From positions 27,290-91,289 of the forward strand of contig JAFDVI010000055.1 of assembly GCA_018269055.1 (NCBI GenBank): a stretch of 64,000 bases of DNA. Direction: 5' to 3'. The notes beneath the pieces were generated by a model that saw only the letters and a program-made list of their open reading frames with translations, was not told the DNA's origin and made no database searches. A program made the position numbers and the translations under genes. Of this stretch, positions 50,384-62,196 are shown one piece after another; position 1 is the first letter of the stretch, and the number at the start of each line of letters is the position of its first letter. Source of the stretch: Acidobacteriota bacterium. GTDB lineage: Bacteria; Acidobacteriota; Blastocatellia; RBC074.

Positions 50384-53300
50384 ATGAATCGCACACACAA
50401 ACGCACACCTTCTCCACGGAAATTTTGGCTTAACTTGAGAATTTGTCTGTTGATTTCAGCAACGATCTTCGCCTTGCTCGTAGGTTCGGCGTGGATGTTG
50501 AAAGGCAATACCCCTTTGGCTGCGGCAGCGGCTCCCAATTTGTCCGGCTCGGAAGAAGAAGAGGAAGAAGGGCCGTCCATCCAGGGGGACGAATCCACCA
50601 CCAGCGCGCCGCCTGACCTTAGACCCTATGCGCGGCCTGCGATTGCTCAGGATCACATCCCGCGCCCAAATCTGACTCCGACAATTACTGTCGTTGATGC
50701 GGTTGTCAACAACACCAATCCCAATTTGAAGAATACGGATACTTTTGGCGACAGTGAACCGACCATCGCCATTAATCCGCTCAACCCTTATGAAATTGTG
50801 CTGACGGCGTTTTCCGGCAGTTGGGGAACGAATACTCCAATCTGGCATTCGACGGACGGAGGAAACCTCTGGACAAAGGAATTCACAGTGCCGCAACCTC
50901 CCGGCGCAGGAAACGGCACTTCAGGATGCCCCTGCGACCAGGCGGTGGATTATGGACGCGGCAACCGCATGTCGGGAACCTTCCTGTCCTTTACGCCCAC
51001 TGACGTTTACAGTGGAACAACGAATGATCCAACGAGTTCCGCTGCCTGGGGATGGCTGCTTTCGATGGGAGTGGCTCAGCGAACGAATTCCGTTGCCGCA
51101 GGCAACACGGATCAACCTTGGTTGCTGGTCAACCGCGATCCCAGCACAGCCAGCCAGGACAATGTGTATGTGGCGTACGACGACTTTACCGTCAGCCCGC
51201 GCGGTATGCGCGTCGCCGTTGCCGCAGGATCAAATCCTCCCAACTTCACGACGGATAATCTTGCAGGTCTTGGTCCGACAGGGACAATCAATCCGGGCCA
51301 CAGATTGGCGGTTGATCCAAACTCCGGTGCCGTGTACAGCCTCTTTCAACAACTGGTTCAAACGAATGGCGACGGTTCCAGAAGAATCAATTACATGCTC
51401 AATCGGTCAACAAACGCTGGCGGCACTTGGGGCTTGAATGGCAACCCGACGGGAATCATTGTGGCAACAGCCGACAGCAACCAACCCACGCCCAAATTCG
51501 GCACGGTCAATGCGCTACTCGGCGGAGTGCTGCACGCGACGGTTGATCCCACCAATGGCGATTTATTTTATGTTTATGGCAACCGCGACAGTGGAACCGG
51601 GAACAATCGGCTGGCCATTCGTCGTCTGACCAGCGATGGAATGGGCGGATTAAATGTCGGCGCTGAGGTTTTCATTACGGGTCAGGTTCAAGCTGCATTG
51701 CCTTCCGTTACCGTCGCGTCAAACGGAGTATTGGGCGTGTTGTATGACACCTACGATGGAATGAACAGCGGCTTTCCGCAGTTCACGGCTCACCTGGCGG
51801 TTAGCATGGACCATGGAGCAACGTTTATGGACAACGTACTGGAAACGTTTCTTTCATCCGCCGCCGATAATTCCGATCCCAGACAGCGCGTGCTTGGTGA
51901 TTACCACCAGATAAAATCTGTTGGCAATGTGATGTACGGTGTCTTCACCGGCAATGGGGTTCCTTTTGGCAGAAGCACTTCCAATCACGATCCGATCTTT
52001 TTCAAAGCCAATGTCGGTTCCTGCGCCATCGTTTGTCCGGCCAACATTACGGTCGGCAATGCCACCAATCAGTGCGGAGCGAATGTCAATTATCCTGTTC
52101 CGATGACGAGCGGCGGATGTACAGGCGTTACCTGTTCGCCTGCGTCTGGCAACTTCTTCCCCATCGGCACAACAACGGTTACCTGCACGACGGCGGATGG
52201 CCCCATGTGCAGCTTTACCATCACAGTCAACGACACTCAGGCGCCTTCGATCACTTGCCCGGCCAATATCTTTGTTGGAACAACCGGGAATTCAGCAACG
52301 GTGAATTACCCTGCGCCAACAGTGAGCGACAACTGCCCTGGCGTAGGAGTTCCGACTTGCACCCCCGCGTCCGGTTCCGCCTTCAACGTTGGCGTTACAA
52401 CCGTTACTTGTATGGTCAAAGATGCTGCAAACAATCCGGCGTCATGCAGCTTCCAGATCACCGTTAACAAAGTCACCGGAGCGGCAAATGACCCGCTGGC
52501 CTGCACCGGCCCAGGCAACACCGTGACAGTGACGCTGAACATCAGCAACAACGGCAACGTCAATCAAAACGTCGCCGATACCACCACCTTCACGAACCTG
52601 GTCGGTGTGCCCGGTTCCTGCACAACCAACGTTGGAACGTGCAATGTAACCAACGCCGGAATGACTTTCAGCGGTACGCTGACTCCGGGCCAAACGGCAA
52701 CAATCACCTACCTGACCCAAGTCAGCGATTTGGCTGCGCCGGGTGTTCAGGTATGTGCCAATAATTCTATTACCTTCAACGGAGGCCCAGCGCTCGTGTT
52801 TTCTGCCTGTCGCCCCGTAACCTGTCCGGCTCCGGGTCCGGGCAATCTGTTCCCGGCGAAATCGGAAATGAGCGATCAAAAAGCCGGAAGCGTGTTGATT
52901 TACAACGTCTACACTTCCGGCGCGACCAGCGGCAACACACAAAACACGCGGCTCAACATCACCAACGTGCATTCGGTGTTACCAGCGTTTGTGCATCTGT
53001 TTTTCGTTGCCGAAGGCTGTTCGGTGGCAGACAGCTACATTTGCCTGACGCCGAATCAGACAGCTTCATTCCTGGCATCCGACCTTGATCCGGGAACCAC
53101 AGGCTATCTAGTCGCGGTGGCCGTTGACCAGATTGGTTGCCCGCGCAATTTCAACTATCTGATTGGCGACGAGTATGTGAAGTTCACTTCCGGCCACGCA
53201 GCCAATCTCGGCGCGCAAGCCTTCGCGGCAATTCCGGGTGGTTTGCCGCTGTGCGATGGCAACTCCGTCACATCAACCATTGCCTTCGACGGAATCAGTT

Positions 53301-53746
53301 ACAACCGGGTTCCGCGCACACTGGCAGCATCCAGCGTTGGTTCCAGAGCCGATGGCAACGACACATTGCTGGTCGTGAACCGAATCGGCGGCAACCTGGG
53401 CATTGGCGCTTCGACGCTCGGCACGTTGTTTGGCATTTTGTACGACGACGCTGAAAATAGCCTGAGCTTTTCGGTTTCTGGCAATTGCCAACTGCGCGGC
53501 AGTTTGTCGAATAACTTCCCGCGCACAGCGCCTCGATTTGAAACTTTCATTCCAGCGGGTCGGACAGGCTGGCTGAAACTCTTCAGCCAGTCGCCGACGG
53601 ACATTGGCATTCTGGGAGCGCAAATCAACTTCAACGCCAATGCTGCCAGTTCTGCAGGAGCCTTCAACCAAGGTCACAATCTGCACGTGCTGACGTTCTC
53701 GGCGACAAACTCGTACATCATTCCGGTGTTCCCGCCAAGCTGTTAG
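50384..53746 (+). CDS. Large secreted protein with BNR/sialidase-like region and two HYR domains
   Basis: 1120 residues from ATG 50384, preferred for AGGAG (50372-50376) seven bases upstream. A basic start and signal helix (about 20-40) are followed by an acidic run (EEEEEE). Residues about 90-560 contain exo-sialidase/BNR-like repeats (SEPTIAINPLNPYEIVLTAF, IWHSTDGGNLW, HGATFMDNV) and suggest a beta-propeller. Two HYR domains follow (VCPANITVGN, ITCPANIFVGTTGN, each with VTCT/VTCM endings), then a DUF11-like repeat and a C-terminal all-beta domain. The role is probably extracellular binding or adhesion; no catalytic residue can be named. Confidence 0.87.
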   Translation: MNRTHKRTPSPRKFWLNLRICLLISATIFALLVGSAWMLKGNTPLAAAAAPNLSGSEEEEEEGPSIQGDESTTSAPPDLRPYARPAIAQDHIPRPNLTPTITVVDAVVNNTNPNLKNTDTFGDSEPTIAINPLNPYEIVLTAFSGSWGTNTPIWHSTDGGNLWTKEFTVPQPPGAGNGTSGCPCDQAVDYGRGNRMSGTFLSFTPTDVYSGTTNDPTSSAAWGWLLSMGVAQRTNSVAAGNTDQPWLLVNRDPSTASQDNVYVAYDDFTVSPRGMRVAVAAGSNPPNFTTDNLAGLGPTGTINPGHRLAVDPNSGAVYSLFQQLVQTNGDGSRRINYMLNRSTNAGGTWGLNGNPTGIIVATADSNQPTPKFGTVNALLGGVLHATVDPTNGDLFYVYGNRDSGTGNNRLAIRRLTSDGMGGLNVGAEVFITGQVQAALPSVTVASNGVLGVLYDTYDGMNSGFPQFTAHLAVSMDHGATFMDNVLETFLSSAADNSDPRQRVLGDYHQIKSVGNVMYGVFTGNGVPFGRSTSNHDPIFFKANVGSCAIVCPANITVGNATNQCGANVNYPVPMTSGGCTGVTCSPASGNFFPIGTTTVTCTTADGPMCSFTITVNDTQAPSITCPANIFVGTTGNSATVNYPAPTVSDNCPGVGVPTCTPASGSAFNVGVTTVTCMVKDAANNPASCSFQITVNKVTGAANDPLACTGPGNTVTVTLNISNNGNVNQNVADTTTFTNLVGVPGSCTTNVGTCNVTNAGMTFSGTLTPGQTATITYLTQVSDLAAPGVQVCANNSITFNGGPALVFSACRPVTCPAPGPGNLFPAKSEMSDQKAGSVLIYNVYTSGATSGNTQNTRLNITNVHSVLPAFVHLFFVAEGCSVADSYICLTPNQTASFLASDLDPGTTGYLVAVAVDQIGCPRNFNYLIGDEYVKFTSGHAANLGAQAFAAIPGGLPLCDGNSVTSTIAFDGISYNRVPRTLAASSVGSRADGNDTLLVVNRIGGNLGIGASTLGTLFGILYDDAENSLSFSVSGNCQLRGSLSNNFPRTAPRFETFIPAGRTGWLKLFSQSPTDIGILGAQINFNANAASSAGAFNQGHNLHVLTFSATNSYIIPVFPPSC

Positions 53747-53769
53747 GACGGGCAATACCGAATCACCCG

Positions 53770-53819
53770 AAGCCGGATTGGTTGACTCAGGAATTCTTTG
53801 AGTCGGATCAATCCGGCTT
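53770..53819 (+). terminator. Terminator hairpin after the HYR protein gene
   Basis: AAGCCGGATTG (53770-53780) pairs with CAATCCGGCTT (53809-53819), with an inner GACTCA/GAGTC stem. A short T-containing run follows. Confidence 0.72.
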
Positions 53820-53939
53820 TCTTGTGTTCAGCCGAGAGATTCAAACCCTGGAATAGATCTGCGCTCGACGGGCATTTACTCCGCGAGCGCGTTTTTGTTT
53901 TGCGCTGAAATTACTGACTGATTTTTGAGGGAGGGAGAA

Positions 53940-54410
53940 ATGTCCTTTACGTTCGCAGCCGTGATTCGCGCGGCTTTGGTTTTCATGCTGATTGCGACTG
54001 TCGCTGTCGCCGTTCGTTCCGCGTCGGCAGCCGTTGATCCAATCAACAAAAACATCTTCGGAACGGCGCTGAAAGGTTACGACCCTGTTGCTTATTTCAA
54101 AGAGGGTCGCCCGGTTAAAGGCAAAGACGAATTTCGTCACGATTGGATGGGCGCGAAATGGTATTTCGCCACTGCCGCCAACCGTGATGAATTTGTGCGT
54201 AATCCTGAAAAGTACGCTCCACAGTTTGGCGGCTATTGTGCGTGGGCGGTAGCGCACGGATATACCGCCAGCATTGACCCTGAAGCCTGGCGAATCGTGG
54301 ACGGCAAATTGTACCTGAACTACAGCAAAGACGTTCAGAAGAAATGGGAAGCCGACATTCCCGGTTTCATCAAACAAGGCAATGAAAACTGGCCGAAGCT
54401 GAAAAAGTAA
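53940..54410 (+). CDS. Exported YHS-domain protein
   Basis: 156 residues from ATG 53940 with GGAGGGAG upstream; an in-frame TTG 15 bases earlier lies inside that site. A signal peptide (residues 10-32, SASA) is followed by a YHS-type domain: GYDPVAYFKEG, then WYFATAANRDEFVRNPEKYAPQFGGYCAWA. YHS domains bind metal and occur alone or fused to P-type ATPases. The gene lies 25 bases before the glucose dehydrogenase gene and may be co-transcribed with it. Confidence 0.88.
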   Translation: MSFTFAAVIRAALVFMLIATVAVAVRSASAAVDPINKNIFGTALKGYDPVAYFKEGRPVKGKDEFRHDWMGAKWYFATAANRDEFVRNPEKYAPQFGGYCAWAVAHGYTASIDPEAWRIVDGKLYLNYSKDVQKKWEADIPGFIKQGNENWPKLKK

Positions 54411-54435
54411 TTCGATTTACGAAGAAGGAGAGAGA

Positions 54436-55539
54436 ATGAAAGCGATTGCAGTATTTCCGGGCAAACCGAACAGCATCCATTTGGCGGAATTGCCCATCCC
54501 CAATGTGCGCGAAATTCCCAATGGCCGAGGCGTGCTGGTTCGCGTGCTGCGTGTCGGAGTTGACGGCACCGACAAAGAAATCAATGCGGCTGAATACGGT
54601 GCTGCGCCTGACGGATACAACTTCCTGGTCACAGGCCACGAAGGATTTGGTCAGGTTGAATCCGTCGGCCCCAACGTCACAGAAGTCAAACCAGGCGATT
54701 ATGTCGTCGCCACGGTTCGCCGTCCCGGCAAATCCATTTACGATTTGATCGGCACGAACGATATGACCACCGACGACACGTACTTTGAACGCGGCATCAA
54801 TCTGCGTCACGGATATTTGACCGAATATTACGTGGATGATGCCGAATTCATCGTCAAAGTTCCGCAAGGATTGAAAGAAATCGGCGTGTTGCTGGAACCA
54901 ATGACCGTCGTCGAAAAAGGCATTCATCAGGCGTATGAAATCCAGCGACGGCTTCGCGTCTGGCGCCCCCAAAAAGCTGCCGTAATGGGAGCGGGCACGA
55001 TTGGTTTGCTGGCGGCGCTGGTGCTGAGGCTGCGCGGATTGGATGTGACGGTCTTTGGCAAAGTGCCGAAACCGTACCTGAACTCCGATCTGCTGGAAGC
55101 CATCGGCGCTCGATATGAAACGACGGATGATTTGCCTGTGCTGGAAGGCGCGAAAAAATACGGCCCCTTCGACATCATTTTTGAAGCAACAGGATATTCA
55201 CCGATTGTCTTTGAAAGCATGCAGGCGTTGAACAAAAACGGCGTTTTGGTTTTGTCTTCGGTCACCGGAGGCGATCGCAAAGTCGAAGTTCCAGCGGACA
55301 AAATCAACCTGGAATTCGTGCTGGGCAACAAGGTGATGGTCGGTACGGTGAATGCCAACCGCGAATACTTCGAGATGGGCGTGCGCGATATGGCGCAGGC
55401 CGAGGCCGGGTATTTCGGCTGGATGAAAAAGCTGCTGACGCACCCGGTCAATGGTTTGGAAAATTACCGCGAATTGTTCGACAAACTGACGACCGCCAAA
55501 GACGCGATCAAAGTTTTCTGTGAAGTTGCTCCTTTGTAA
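54436..55539 (+). CDS. Glucose 1-dehydrogenase, zinc-type MDR family
   Basis: 367 residues, medium-chain dehydrogenase fold. GVDGTDKEIN, where Asp replaces the usual catalytic-zinc Cys, and LVTGHEGFGQVESVG are the marks of the archaeal-type glucose dehydrogenases; the coenzyme loop is VMGAGTIGLLAAL. It oxidises glucose (or galactose) to the lactone with NAD(P). It lies ahead of gnd and zwf, so it could feed a glucose-to-gluconate route, but a strong terminator separates them. Confidence 0.88.
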   Translation: MKAIAVFPGKPNSIHLAELPIPNVREIPNGRGVLVRVLRVGVDGTDKEINAAEYGAAPDGYNFLVTGHEGFGQVESVGPNVTEVKPGDYVVATVRRPGKSIYDLIGTNDMTTDDTYFERGINLRHGYLTEYYVDDAEFIVKVPQGLKEIGVLLEPMTVVEKGIHQAYEIQRRLRVWRPQKAAVMGAGTIGLLAALVLRLRGLDVTVFGKVPKPYLNSDLLEAIGARYETTDDLPVLEGAKKYGPFDIIFEATGYSPIVFESMQALNKNGVLVLSSVTGGDRKVEVPADKINLEFVLGNKVMVGTVNANREYFEMGVRDMAQAEAGYFGWMKKLLTHPVNGLENYRELFDKLTTAKDAIKVFCEVAPL

Positions 55540-55559
55540 GTACGGGTGTCCTCCTGATA

Positions 55560-55609
55560 GCGGCGAATCAATACGGATGGAAGTCCGTATTGATTCGCCG
55601 CGATTTTTT
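55560..55609 (+). terminator. Intrinsic terminator after glucose dehydrogenase
   Basis: A perfect 18-bp stem (55560-55577 with 55584-55601) around a 6-base loop is followed by GATTTTTT. This is the clearest Rho-independent terminator in the window. Confidence 0.93.
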
Positions 55610-55715
55610 CTGAAACTCTTTCCTTGTCACACATCTGGTCAAAGACTACACTGCCCGCCGGGTTCCAACCCATCAAATAAGATCAAATTTCAATCAACAT
55701 GAGAGGAGTAGTGAC

Positions 55716-56699
55716 ATGCAACTAGGCATGATTGGACTTGGCCGTATGGGTGGCAACATGGTGCGCAGATTGATGCGCGGCGGGCACGAATGCGTCGTCT
55801 TCGATCTGAATCCCGACAACGTCAAAGCCCTGGAAGCCGATGGCGCAAAGGGAGCAAATTCGCTGGAGGATTTAGTCAAAAAGCTCAATGCGCCGCGCGC
55901 CGTTTGGGTGATGGTTCCGGCCGGCAACGCGACAGAAAAAACCGTGAACCAGTTGGCGCAATACATGTCTGCCGGAGATGTGATTATTGACGGCGGCAAT
56001 TCCAATTACAAAGACGATGCTCGCCGCGCCAAAGCGTTGGCCGAAAGCGGCATTCATTACGTTGACGCAGGAACCAGCGGCGGCATTTGGGGAGCCGAAC
56101 GCGGTTACTGTTTGATGGTCGGGGGCAGCCAGGAAGCGTTCAATCATCTGGAACCCGTTTTGAAAACATTGGCACCCGGTCGCGGCGAAATTGATCGAAC
56201 TCCCGGGCGCGAAACGATGGCTGGAACCGCCGAAGATGGATACTTGCATTGCGGCCCGGCTGGCTCTGGCCATTTCGTGAAAATGATTCACAACGGCATC
56301 GAATACGGAATGATGCAGGCGTTTGCCGAAGGCTTCGACATTATGAAAAACGCCAACCTCGCCTCGCTGCCAGAAGAGTTGCGATATGAGTTGAACCTGG
56401 CGGACATTGCCGAGTTGTGGCGTCGCGGCAGTGTCGTGGTTTCCTGGCTGCTGGATTTGACGGCAATGGCATTGGTGGAAAATCCAACGCTGGCGAATTA
56501 CTCCGGCTTTGTGCAGGATTCAGGCGAAGGCCGCTGGACGATTCAAGCCGCGATTGATGAAGCCGTCCCCGCCGATGTGCTGGCGGCATCCTTGTTCACG
56601 CGTTTTCGGTCGCGTCAGGAACATACCTTTGCCGAAAAGGTTCTGTCCGCGATGCGCCAAAAATTTGGCGGCCACGTCGAACGTCCAACGGGCGGCTAA
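55716..56699 (+). CDS. gnd: 6-phosphogluconate dehydrogenase, decarboxylating (short form)
   Basis: 327 residues, the compact NAD-type (YqeC/GndA-like) form rather than the 470-residue enzyme. GLGRMGGNM is the coenzyme motif, IIDGGNSNYKDD the signature, and HFVKMIHNGIEYG holds the catalytic Lys. It makes ribulose 5-phosphate, CO2 and NAD(P)H. GAGGAG precedes ATG 55716. zwf follows 28 bases later, so gnd-zwf is an oxidative pentose phosphate operon lacking the lactonase in view. Confidence 0.94.
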   Translation: MQLGMIGLGRMGGNMVRRLMRGGHECVVFDLNPDNVKALEADGAKGANSLEDLVKKLNAPRAVWVMVPAGNATEKTVNQLAQYMSAGDVIIDGGNSNYKDDARRAKALAESGIHYVDAGTSGGIWGAERGYCLMVGGSQEAFNHLEPVLKTLAPGRGEIDRTPGRETMAGTAEDGYLHCGPAGSGHFVKMIHNGIEYGMMQAFAEGFDIMKNANLASLPEELRYELNLADIAELWRRGSVVVSWLLDLTAMALVENPTLANYSGFVQDSGEGRWTIQAAIDEAVPADVLAASLFTRFRSRQEHTFAEKVLSAMRQKFGGHVERPTGG

Positions 56700-56727
56700 T
56701 TTCCAACAACTTAAACAAGGAAACCCG

Positions 56728-58251
56728 ATGTCCAAAACTGAACCTTTGAATGCTGTGGGCGAGCCAGCTCAACCTTGCGTAATGGTAATCTTCGGGGCAA
56801 CCGGGGATTTGACCAAACGCAAACTCTTTCCCGCTCTGTACAATCTGGCGAAAGCTAATTTGCTGGCGCGCGAATTCGCCATCGTCTGCACGGGGCGCAA
56901 CGATATGACGACCGAGGCTTTCCGCCAACAAATCACTTCGGACATAAAAACATTCGCCACCAGCGAAGTAGATGCTGGTATTTGGGATTGGTTTTTGAAC
57001 CGCATTTATTACACCAGTGGAGACGTCACCAATCCCGAAAGCTATCAAAAATTGAAAACCGTCATCGCCGAAGCCGATAAAGCGCACAACACGCACGGAA
57101 ATTATTTTTTCTATTTGGCCATTTCACCGAATTTCTTCGGGCCGACGGTTTGCCAGCTTGGCGAGGCAGGTTTGACCCACGAAGAAAACGGCCAGTGGCG
57201 CCGGGTAATTATCGAAAAGCCCTTTGGCCGGGATCTGGATTCGGCCAAAGCCTTGAACGCGGAAATCCGACAAGTACTGGACGAACGGCAGATTTACAGA
57301 ATTGACCATTACCTGGGCAAAGAAACCGTTCAAAACATTTTGGTCTTCCGCTTCGGAAACGGCATTTTCGAGCCGATCTGGAATCGCCGCTACATTGACT
57401 CCATCCAGATTACCGCAGCCGAAACCGTGGGCGTGGAAAAACGCGGCGGATATTACGAAACCTCCGGCGCGTTGCGCGACATGGTCCCCAATCACCTGTT
57501 CCAACTGGTTTCGTTGACGGCGATGGAGCCGCCAACGTCATTCGACGCGAACGCGGTTCGGGACGAACAGTCCAAAGTACTACAGGCGATTGCTTCGCCG
57601 CCGCCGGAGGAAGTGTTGACTCGCGCCATTCGTGGCCAGTACGGCGAAGGCGAAATGAATGGCGAACGCGTCCTCGGTTATCGCCAGGAAGACAATGTTT
57701 CTCCCAACTCCAACACGGAAACCTTCGTGGCCATGAAGTTGATGATTGATAACTGGCGATGGGCGGGCGTACCGTTTTACCTCAGAACCGGCAAACGCTT
57801 GCCAAAGCGAGTGACTGAAGTTGCCATTCAGTTCAAAAGCGCGCCGCTGACATTGTTTCGCGATACGCCGGTCGAACGGTTACGAACCAACCGGTTGGTC
57901 ATTCACATCCAGCCCGATGAAGGCATCAGCCTTCGATTTGGCGCAAAAATCCCAGGCCCGATTATGCGGTTGGGAGCAGTCCAGATGGATTTCAACTATG
58001 AAGATTACTTCGGCAAAGTGCCCAGTACGGGATACGAACGATTGCTTTACGATTGCATGATCGGCGACGCAACGTTGTTTCAACGTGCGGACATGGTGGA
58101 AACCGGATGGAGAGAAATTGAACCTGTGCTGGATGTTTGGAGCGCGTTGCCGCCGCGTGCTTTCCCGAATTACGCCTCCGGAACCTGGGGGCCAAAAGAA
58201 GCTGACGAATTACTGGCTCGTGACGGGCGCGAATGGCGCCCGATTGACTAA
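56728..58251 (+). CDS. zwf: Glucose-6-phosphate 1-dehydrogenase
   Basis: 507 residues from ATG 56728, chosen for AAGG eight bases upstream and because GATGDL then falls at 23-28; the long in-frame extension back into gnd is rejected. RIDHYLGKE (191-199) is the active-site signature with the catalytic His region. It oxidises glucose 6-phosphate to the lactone, making NADPH. It lies between gnd and a glycogen debranching gene, linking glycogen and glucose use. Confidence 0.96.
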   Translation: MSKTEPLNAVGEPAQPCVMVIFGATGDLTKRKLFPALYNLAKANLLAREFAIVCTGRNDMTTEAFRQQITSDIKTFATSEVDAGIWDWFLNRIYYTSGDVTNPESYQKLKTVIAEADKAHNTHGNYFFYLAISPNFFGPTVCQLGEAGLTHEENGQWRRVIIEKPFGRDLDSAKALNAEIRQVLDERQIYRIDHYLGKETVQNILVFRFGNGIFEPIWNRRYIDSIQITAAETVGVEKRGGYYETSGALRDMVPNHLFQLVSLTAMEPPTSFDANAVRDEQSKVLQAIASPPPEEVLTRAIRGQYGEGEMNGERVLGYRQEDNVSPNSNTETFVAMKLMIDNWRWAGVPFYLRTGKRLPKRVTEVAIQFKSAPLTLFRDTPVERLRTNRLVIHIQPDEGISLRFGAKIPGPIMRLGAVQMDFNYEDYFGKVPSTGYERLLYDCMIGDATLFQRADMVETGWREIEPVLDVWSALPPRAFPNYASGTWGPKEADELLARDGREWRPID

Positions 58252-58274
58252 AACCACCATAGCGACCACACACG

Positions 58275-58319
58275 ATCCGCAGAAAGCCAGATTGGAATAA
58301 ACCTCGGCTTGCTGCGGAT
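58275..58319 (+). terminator. Possible weak terminator between zwf and the debranching enzyme
   Basis: ATCCGCAG and CTGCGGAT form an 8-bp stem with an extra AAGCC/GGCTT pair, then TATTGTTTT. The spacing and T-rich tail allow partial termination. Confidence 0.5.
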
Positions 58320-58340
58320 TATTGTTTTCGGAGGGGAACG

Positions 58341-60299
<1,959 letters not shown>

Positions 60300-60322
60300 C
60301 CGGGTCGCGATAGCGCGTCGGG

Positions 60323-60625
60323 TTACGCTTTCCCCTTCATCAAGGCGTATGCAATTGCGGCTACGCAAAGGCCAATGAAAGTGCTCAGCAAAACATTATC
60401 AAAAACGCGAGGGATGAATTCCGTCACCAGGCCAAATAAAAAGGTAACGAATTGCGCGGTTCCGCCAACCACAATCGAAGCCGAAACAACGTCCAATTTT
60501 CTTTCGTAGGCACTGATTCTGGGTTTTGGTTTGATAGATTGAATGACTGTTCTGGTCGCTTGTTCATCTGAAATGCCTGAAGCATGTTCGCCAAACGAAG
60601 TGGCAAATCTCGTCTCGGGTTGCAT
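60323..60625 (-). CDS. Small two-helix membrane protein
   Basis: 100 residues from ATG 60625, chosen because AGGAG lies eight bases upstream; a longer in-frame start is rejected. A polar N-terminus (45 residues) is followed by two membrane helices (about 47-65 and 76-95) and a short basic end. No family is recognised. It faces the debranching gene convergently and its start is 237 bases from the divergent DUF1501 gene. Confidence 0.68.
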   Translation of the reverse strand: MQPETRFATSFGEHASGISDEQATRTVIQSIKPKPRISAYERKLDVVSASIVVGGTAQFVTFLFGLVTEFIPRVFDNVLLSTFIGLCVAAIAYALMKGKA

Positions 60626-60862
60626 CGTTATTCTCCTAACAAGAGTAGTGAGGTATCGAGACGGGGCACAAAAGGTAGGCACCATTTTGAACGGGTGCAT
60701 CTTTATACTTCGACTCGCCAAATATTTCCAGCCCAAATCTTTCGTCCGTCGTCCTGCCAGCTTCGCCTCTCAGTAGGCTTTGTGCTATATGGTGATTCAC
60801 GTTGCGCGGCTTCACGCGCAATAACCCATAAAAACAATGCAGATTGGAGGGACGAGCGGCTT

Positions 60863-62191
60863 ATGTTTCGATTCGACGCTGAGAAAACCGTGAGTTTTTG
60901 TGGCGGCATTCGTCGCAGAGATTTTCTGCACGCAGGTGCGCTTTCGGTATTGGGATTGAGTTTGCCGGATCTCTTTGCCATCAAGGCGCAAGGCGCAGAC
61001 GGGACGGATCACGACATGAATTGCATCTTCCTGATGCTGCTGGGCGGTCCCAGCCAAGTGGATACGTTCGACCTGAAACCCTCCGCTCCGGCCGAAATTC
61101 GCGGCCCGTTCAAACCGATCAAAACCAATGTGCCGGGGATTGAAATCAGTGAACTCTTTCCACACACCGCCAAACACGCAGACAAGTTCGCTCTGGTTCG
61201 GAGCGTACATCACACAGCCGCGGCCGTTCACGACACCGGACATCAGTTGATGCAGACCGGACGATTGTTTCAAGCTGAAGAAGAGCATCCTCACATTGGT
61301 AGTGTAATTTCCAAACTACACGGCTTGCGTGGCGATATGCCTTCGCATGTGCTGCTTCCCCAGCCGATTGGGAACACCGGCGGCAATCTGCCGCATGGCC
61401 AAACGGCTGGTTTTCTCGGAAAAGAGTTCGATCCATTCGTGCCGCCGCCGGATTGCATTTCTTCCCTTCAACTGAACCCCCGCCGCAACTTGCGTGCGAT
61501 GGTGGATGCTTCCATAAAGCAGTTTGAGGCTGCGCCGAATTCGCAATTGCTTGATGACAAATTCCACCAAGCCTATACGCTGATGTCGTCCGCCAAAATG
61601 CGCGAGGCTTTTGATCTGTCGAAAGAAGCTGATGCAATCAAAGACCGATATGGCCGCAACAAATTCGGTCTGAGCTGTTTGCTGGCGCGGCGAATGATCG
61701 AACGCGGCGTGCGCTTTGTGACGATCAATCAGTTTGAAACTGTCTTCAATGAAATCACCTGGGACAGTCACGGCTCGGCTCCGTTCAGTCCCATTGCTTC
61801 TTATCGCGACGAAGCCGGCCCAATGTTCGACAATGCGTATTCGTCGCTGCTGGAAGATTTGCACCAACGCGGATTGCTGAAAAACACGCTGGTTGTCGCA
61901 ACCGGTGAATTTGGGCGCACGCCACAAATCAATCCTGCGGGCGGACGCGACCACTGGCCACAATGTTGGACGATGTTGTTTGCTGGCGGCGGAGTCAAAG
62001 GTGGTCAGGTCATCGGTTCTTCCGATGAAATCGGCGCCTATCCCAAAGATCGCCCCGTCACCCCCGCTGAAGTGACTGCCACTATCATGCATTCGCTGAA
62101 AATTGATCCCAAAGTAGAGCTTACGGGGCCACTAGGTTGCCCCATCAGAGTCGTCGAACCCGGCGTTCAGCCCATTTCAGAGCTTTTCTAA
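60863..62191 (+). CDS. DUF1501 protein with Tat signal (second intact copy)
   Basis: 442 residues from ATG 60863 with GGAGG about 12 bases upstream. The Tat signal is RRRDFLHAGALSVLG (about 18-32). The body has the DUF1501 pattern: FLMLLGGPSQVDTFDLKP near the start, GRTPQINPAGGRDHWPQCW and LFAGGGVKGGQVIGSSDE near the end. It is clearly diverged from the copy at 42007. It lies five bases before a GT-C-like membrane protein and may be coupled to it. Confidence 0.9.
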   Translation: MFRFDAEKTVSFCGGIRRRDFLHAGALSVLGLSLPDLFAIKAQGADGTDHDMNCIFLMLLGGPSQVDTFDLKPSAPAEIRGPFKPIKTNVPGIEISELFPHTAKHADKFALVRSVHHTAAAVHDTGHQLMQTGRLFQAEEEHPHIGSVISKLHGLRGDMPSHVLLPQPIGNTGGNLPHGQTAGFLGKEFDPFVPPPDCISSLQLNPRRNLRAMVDASIKQFEAAPNSQLLDDKFHQAYTLMSSAKMREAFDLSKEADAIKDRYGRNKFGLSCLLARRMIERGVRFVTINQFETVFNEITWDSHGSAPFSPIASYRDEAGPMFDNAYSSLLEDLHQRGLLKNTLVVATGEFGRTPQINPAGGRDHWPQCWTMLFAGGGVKGGQVIGSSDEIGAYPKDRPVTPAEVTATIMHSLKIDPKVELTGPLGCPIRVVEPGVQPISELF

Positions 62192-62196
62192 TTCCT

